Below, in pieces: positions 58,996 to 64,000 of a DNA stretch of 64,000 nt. Positions within the stretch are counted from its first letter, which is position 1, and every line of letters starts with the position of its first letter. The translations under genes were made by a program, and so were the position numbers. The notes beneath the pieces are model-generated. The model made no database searches and was not told where the DNA came from. It saw nothing but the letters and a program-made list of their open reading frames with translations. The DNA comes from Isoetes taiwanensis (taxonomy: Eukaryota > Streptophyta > Lycopodiopsida > Isoetales > Isoetaceae): contig JAJEKV010000061.1 of NCBI GenBank assembly GCA_021234155.1, forward strand, positions 1,945,950 through 2,009,949, given 5' to 3'.

Positions 58996-61900
58996 GCCCT
59001 TTAACGCCCGTTCGAGGGTTTGCTCCGTGGCCGGATCCAGGCGTAGGTGCCTTGGGAAGCGAGGAAGCGCAAGGAAGCAAAGGGCCTAATAGAAAAGAAA
59101 GGAAAGCAAAGGGCCTAATAGAAGCGGTGTCGGATATTAGAAGCAAAGGGCGTCCGGATCTGCGGGATTAATCTTAGAAAGCGCCAAGGCTCATCGAGAA
59201 TCTTCAGGGATGTCAGATCTTCAGGAATGCCGGATTAATCTTGAAAGCAGGGGTTTTGGCTGAGATCTTTCTTTTCTTTCTAATCTTTTGCTTTGTGGCT
59301 CGGATTTGGCCCCAACAGTGTTGAAAACTCTTAAAAAGCAGGCGCGGATGATCGCTTCAAGAATCCATTTTAGGGCGGCGTTCGTAAAATCGGAGCTTTT
59401 CCTCAGGCGGTCGGTATCACTCTAGGATGTTATAAGGGTTATGGACAAAATCTGGAGTTATTCTGTATCACCCTAGGATGTTATGAGAAACAGCAGAGAA
59501 ACAACATAAAATATCTGCCGGTGAAGTCGTTACTACCGGTAACAAAGACTTTAATGGATCTACCGAGATTGGATCTCAAACTGTAAACCGAGAACCGTAG
59601 GCGTTAAGGAGCGAAAAAGTTTGGGCGCCAGATGCGTGGTGAAAAAAAATCGCGAGGCGACAAAAAAGCTGTTTTAAAAAGGGGGCATACAAGAGGGCAA
59701 CATGCATGCTTGCCAGGTGTCCTTACTTTTACGAAAATATCCCAATAATAATAGACCAAAACATTTAATAGTGGACCTTTTTTAATATGTATTTTTTTAA
59801 AGAACCTTTTAATAATGAACCACGTGCCGATCCGGCCTGCCAATAATGTGAGCGGTTGGGGGGCACTGCCAATGTGGGACCCAAACACCTCCTTTCAAAT
59901 ACGAGTGGGTCCTACCCACACGCCACGTGTTTACTAATGAGGCGATGTAGCCACATACTTTGGGGTGGCTTTGAATTTGGATTTGGATTTAAATAGACCA
60001 CCCCCATTTGAAATTTCGCTCTTTGGAAACACTCTCTCGCTCACCTGAATATTCCATTTCAATGGCGCAACATTCAGCCAAGAACAGTGTAACCTACAAA
60101 ACATGCAATGGTTTGCAACTTATTGGCACGTAATTGTATAAATATGTATTACCAGCTGCATGGAGCCTAGGTTTAACATGTTATTCTAGGTTTTGTTAGG
60201 TGAACAAGCTTAAAGTTTCCTACCCGACAAGCTATGTCCACCTTAGTGTGAAATGGACCACAAACTTGCCATCAACTACTCATACAAGATCTCATGCCAG
60301 GACATGCCCACTCTGCGGGCGCCGAATTCACCCCTTGGGGTCCAATATGCATGCAGATTGTGTTTCTCTCATGGTCAAACTGGGCAGTTGCCCAACCACC
60401 AAATATGGCAGGTGGCCGATTTGAGGCTTTGGTTAGGCATCAGCAAATACAAAGTGAAAGCAAAAGCAGGATCGGTACTTTCAGTACAACTTGTTATTGA
60501 TGATCCAAAGGATTACATGTTCAAAAAACAATGAAATGAAAAAAATAGCAGTTTCAGAAGTGAAAGTCCCCTTCACTCACCAGGCGGGCTCATCATAAGT
60601 AAGTGAAGCAGTGATTTTGCTCACTTCACATGGAATACATGGAAGTTGCAAGCCAAGTAAAGCTTTTTAAAGATATGAAGGGATGTCTTTTGTTGTTGTA
60701 TAGTTATGGATCATGTTTTGAGCCTAGATCCTATCGAAGGCAATGATTTGGAGTCCGTGGTTGAGCTCAAATGTGCATTTACTCCGGCTCTTCAGTATGC
60801 TTTGGCGGAATGATCGAGGATCTGCTTTCATTGTAGCTAATGCGCCTCCTAATGGGTAATCGAGGAATTTATCAAGCAATGCTCCTACCATTGTGACATG
60901 TAGCGTGTTGGATCCAGTGTCGATGTCGCCGAACACAGAGACTGTCCGGCACTACCTTGTTGCAAGCATTGCACGTCTTGATAACCTTGTTTTCGCTAGT
61001 TATATTCAATCTTAATGTGCCTGAGATCCGTACATGCAAGGATGTTTGATTAGTGGAGAGCTGTATGAAAGAAGGTAAAAAGCGAAGACAATTTTGGCTT
61101 AGTTTTAGTAGTAGAAGATATACATTGGTATTTTGTAGAACGTGTGCTGCGAAGACCATTTGTGAGTGTTGCTACTACGTCATCGTCTGGGAACCATGAT
61201 TCATCTGGAAACCAACTTGACACTGGGTCCTCGACAATCTTGAATGCCATTGTAGCTTCTGTAGATGTTAAGGTAGTCCGCCACCCGAACGCGATTTTGC
61301 CTTTAGGGTCTTGAATAAGATAATGGGTTTACGTCCTTTTAGAAACAAGTGTTTGAGCTTGTCAAACACATGTGCCTGTTCAGGCCAGAACTTTAATTCT
61401 GCGACATCCTTTTTGTCGCATCCATCTGCGGTTAGCAAACAAGGGTATATCGCATGTTCTTTGACCCCGACAATAGAAACTAGCAGGTTGACGTGTATGG
61501 GTTGGTCATGGGTCGCGTTTAACAGTGATTGTATGTTTGCACTGTGCTCTGGTACCTACACCAAATTGGTGACTACACACACAAAAAAAAAAGGGATTAG
61601 CTCCAGCTGGGCTCCAGCCAAGGATCTAGTCGTAAACCTCTTAATTGGCATATGAAGATATCAAGATAGTTCATACTATGCGTAATGGACGCAGATATTC
61701 TAGAAGAGGAGCTAAGGAGGTTATCAGAGTGTGGGTATGGGAAATGGTTGTTGTATGCTCTCAGTCCACTGTGATTTATACCACGAGAAAAATTTTGTCT
61801 GCACTGTAGCTACATTATTAAGTATAGATACGAGTATCCTTTATGGGTACGGCATGTTCAAAATAGCAACCATCAGTTTTGTGTGTCCGTGTTACTGTTA

Positions 61901-62054
61901 TTCATGTAGCATATTTTGTCCTGGGCCAGCATGTTAATAGAGTCTGATTTTGCTTGGACAGGTCATGTACCTCTTCGCGGATGGTCGAGCAGTGGGTAGA
62001 GGCGTTTCGAAGGAAATGAGGCAATGCCACTTTAAGGACATCTCAGATGGGCTA
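58996..62054. other. No gene recognised with confidence
   Basis: A 93-codon plus ORF at 60253-60534 and minus ORFs at 60724-60936 and 60872-61250 are unidentified. The last contains KTCNACNKVV, a Cys-x2-Cys pair, which alone is not enough for a zinc-finger call. 59040-59160 has repeated AAGCAAAGGGCCTAATAGAA words. Confidence 0.35.
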
Positions 62055-62211
62055 GATAACGTCCTCTCCCGAGGTGTTATGGGCCAGGAAACGGCCTCGG
62101 AATTTCCTGGCCACATGGCCATCGGCCATTTTCCTACGGCCTCGGAATTTCCTGGCCACATGGCCATTCGGCCATTTTCCTGGCCCATAACTCCGAGGGG
62201 AGGACATTATC
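62055..62211. mobile_element. Foldback element, copy 2, with internal tandem repeat
   Basis: Arms 62055-62096 and 62170-62211 (42 bp, few mismatches) start GATAACGTCCT and end GGACATTATC. Between them GGCCTCGGAATTTCCTGGCC with CACATGGCCAT is repeated twice in tandem (about 45 bp each). The outer words GATGGGCTA and GGCCTTAACGTCC resemble the flanks of copy 1. Confidence 0.82.
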
Positions 62212-62399
62212 GGCCTTAACGTCCTTGGCCGAGGCGGCAGAGCCGCCATAGCCAAGCTTGGCAGCCCGCACTGCATTCTGGCAAGAAAAATAAACAAAAT
62301 GTAACCCTCGGTTAAGTGTAAGTCTCTGTTTTTACTGTTTTCAAATCGGAACAGGTGGTGCAGCGACGAGCAAGGAGCCGAGACTGTTTTCTCTGTTTT

Positions 62400-62825
62400 C
62401 AAATCGGAACAGGTGGTGCCGGATTTAAAAGAGAGCGGCGAGGAGAGCGGGATTTAAGCGAGAAAGCGAGCGAGCCGGATTTAAACAGAAAGCAGGCGAA
62501 AGGCGAGCCGATTTAAAGCAGAAAGCAGTATTTATGCGAAAGCGAGCCGAATTTAAGCAGAGCAGAGCAAGGAGCCGGATTTGCTCAGACATAAATAGGC
62601 AGGGGAGCCGGATTTGCTCAGAGTTGCGGTGGTTGCTTACTTCATAGCTCTGGCTGCGGTGGTTGCTTACTATATAGCTCTGCCGGATCGAACACCAAAA
62701 TCGGGAAAAAGGAAGCGCCTAGAGGTCTAGCTATGGCTTGGAGGTCTGGCTATGGAGGCCGGAGGCCTGGCTATGGCGGCCTTTTGCGATCTACCTGTCT
62801 ATGGCAGCCTTTTGCGATCTACCAC
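62400..62825. repeat. Cluster of degenerate short tandem repeats
   Basis: GAGCCGGATTTAA with GCAGAAAGC-type units recur about seven times at 62415-62620. GCGGTGGTTGCTTACT with ATAGCTCTG is repeated at 62625-62685. GGCCTTTTGCGATCTACC-type units are repeated at 62730-62825. Confidence 0.75.
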
Positions 62826-62915
62826 GGCAGAGCAGCCCAGAAAAAATAGCACGTGGCAACAGAGGATGTTATGGACATAACATCTATGTTATGGCCATAA
62901 CAGATTGGGCCACAT

Positions 62916-63284
62916 ATGTTACTGGGTAAATGCAGGCTTCCAGTATTAGAGTTGAGGAAGTGTTTTGAGGAGCACCACTCCCTTCCTTGGCCTACTCCAG
63001 AGGCAATTCTTTTAGGAGAAGCCAAAGGAACAATCATTCTGTGGAGGCGAGATGATGTGCGTGATTCTAATGTACAGGATATAGGGCACAAGAGGCAGCG
63101 GCTAGAGGAGGACATGGCATCAGAACCATCTAAGCACCAAGCAATTGTTGGCTCGTGTCTTAACGCACAAACTCCACAAGACAATCATCCATGCCCCAAC
63201 CTTCACCCCAACCCTGCATTTCTGCTAGTTGCTTCTTGTTCTGCTGGTCCTCTGGCAACGCCATCAAACAGAATTTTCAAATAG
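62916..63284 (+). CDS. Unidentified ORF
   Basis: 122 codons, including EHHSLPWPTPEAILLGEAKG and TIILWRRDDVRDSNVQDIGH, then a basic/acidic stretch and a Pro/Asn-rich tail. The beginning looks protein-like; the later part overlaps the start of a local duplication. No family recognised. It may be an exon or a transposon remnant. Confidence 0.3.
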   Translation: MLLGKCRLPVLELRKCFEEHHSLPWPTPEAILLGEAKGTIILWRRDDVRDSNVQDIGHKRQRLEEDMASEPSKHQAIVGSCLNAQTPQDNHPCPNLHPNPAFLLVASCSAGPLATPSNRIFK

Positions 63285-63460
63285 TGTTTTCAGCACCCAT
63301 GGATTACTTAAGATTATACGGGGGTTTTATTTTCAGGTAATGTTTCAGCACCCACCGATTACTTAAGATTAAGGGTTTTTATTTTCAGGTAATTTTTGGG
63401 TTCTTGTTCTGGCGGTACTCTGGCGTCGTCACCTTCCAAGTTTTCAAATAGTGTTTTCTA
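63236..63460. repeat. Local tandem duplication
   Basis: TTTTCAAATAGTGTTTTC occurs at 63273-63290 and near 63440. GATTACTTAAGATTA followed by GGTTTTTATTTTCAGGTAAT-like sequence occurs at about 63301 and 63356. Diverged copies of CTTGTTCTG...CTCTGGC lie before each. Confidence 0.75.
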
Positions 63461-64000
63461 TTGCCGAAAATAGTTGTGCATAAAGAGTTCCTTAAATGCC
63501 ATGGCCTCACCAGATTTGCAGATCTTTAACAAGATTTGCATTCTTCAGCAGATTTTTGCATTCTTCAATGGATTTGCAAGGGCTTCAATAGAATCTAAGA
63601 GGGGATTTGAGATGGGAACACGAACCTGAGAAGAAAACAGGGATGTGATAATGGACGTGGAAGGCCACATCGAGCAACCTACACCACCTACAGATTTATG
63701 GAAGGAAGCTAGCAGTGCCCGCACAACCTGTGGCAGGTGGCATAGGTTCTCCCATACATATCCATTCTGTGGCTATTTCTTGCAAGCTTAATAATTTGGA
63801 TGTCGTCTGCAACACAAATTTGATAGAGCCCAATGGTGCTTTGTCATGAAATTAGGGCCTTAATGTGGCCCACAAGAATAAAACCTTCCGGTTTACAATG
63901 GTTTGAAAATCGTATGGTGGTGGAAATGACTAATTTTGGTTTTTGTGGATGGTAAACTATTATGTATGGGAAAGGTAGGTCTAGGACATTTTTCTACTAT
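63461..64000. other. No gene recognised
   Basis: Window edge. TTTGCATTCTTCA-type words recur at 63535-63580. No coding feature is seen. Confidence 0.45.

Noticed and set aside
60872-61250. Zinc-finger or replication-protein-A-like protein from KTCNACNKVV
   Set aside because: A single Cys-x2-Cys pair with no second pair at fitting distance and no other domain signature.

Overview
The window looks like nuclear DNA from a land plant with a large, repeat-rich genome. It has spliced plant-type gene fragments (plastid BCCP, PLS-type PPR, ABCG transporter, receptor kinase), Copia, hAT and CACTA transposons, and long AT-rich stretches. The PPR style weakly suggests a fern or other non-flowering vascular plant; this is a guess. 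I see no complete, intact host gene, and no rRNA, tRNA or CRISPR. Nearly every recognisable coding stretch is a transposon remnant or a broken gene fragment.

Left flank (1-17248). A degenerate hAT transposase (29-1740) is followed by two hairpin-forming repeats (2801-2881, 3031-3151). Next is a 1,023-bp TRIM-like LTR retroelement on the minus strand (3273-4295), with identical-length 206-bp LTRs, PBS, polypurine tract and an ATTGG target duplication. It sits just upstream of a dead S-domain-type receptor kinase (4314-5143). A minus-strand pseudogene (5661-7413) resembles Crypton/DUF3504 tyrosine recombinases, which is unexpected in a plant. A SINE-like element and two Copia fragments in opposite orientation (11190-15760) follow, then a degraded transposon-associated gene (15961-17248).

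Giant insertion (17249-58354). That last gene is split by a 41,106-bp CACTA-type insertion. It is bounded by CACTACAA...TTGTAGTG, flanked by the 3-bp duplication ATC, and carries CGTCGTT/AACGACG subterminal repeats at both ends. Removing it restores one reading frame across the junction: the N-terminal part lies at 58358-58608 and the rest at 15961-17248. The left arm holds a frameshifted BCCP fragment and PPR fragments. A second candidate element (26414-52427) with 27-bp TA-rich inverted termini and mirrored GAGGTGGCA motifs lies inside it. That one carries pieces of an FtsH protease, an LRR gene, an ABCG transporter and an unidentified spliced gene. A satellite-like array of about six 0.64-1.12-kb units (52504-57810) abuts the right CACTA end. 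I found no CACTA or Mutator transposase inside, so both elements look non-autonomous.

Right flank (58358-64000). This holds the N-terminal piece of the split gene, which starts MARTKQT like histone H3, two related foldback elements (58851-58995 and 62055-62211), local tandem repeats and unidentified ORFs.

The genes do not form a pathway. The window records nested transposition, gene-fragment capture and decay. Assignments rest on recognising motifs by eye; no database search was run.
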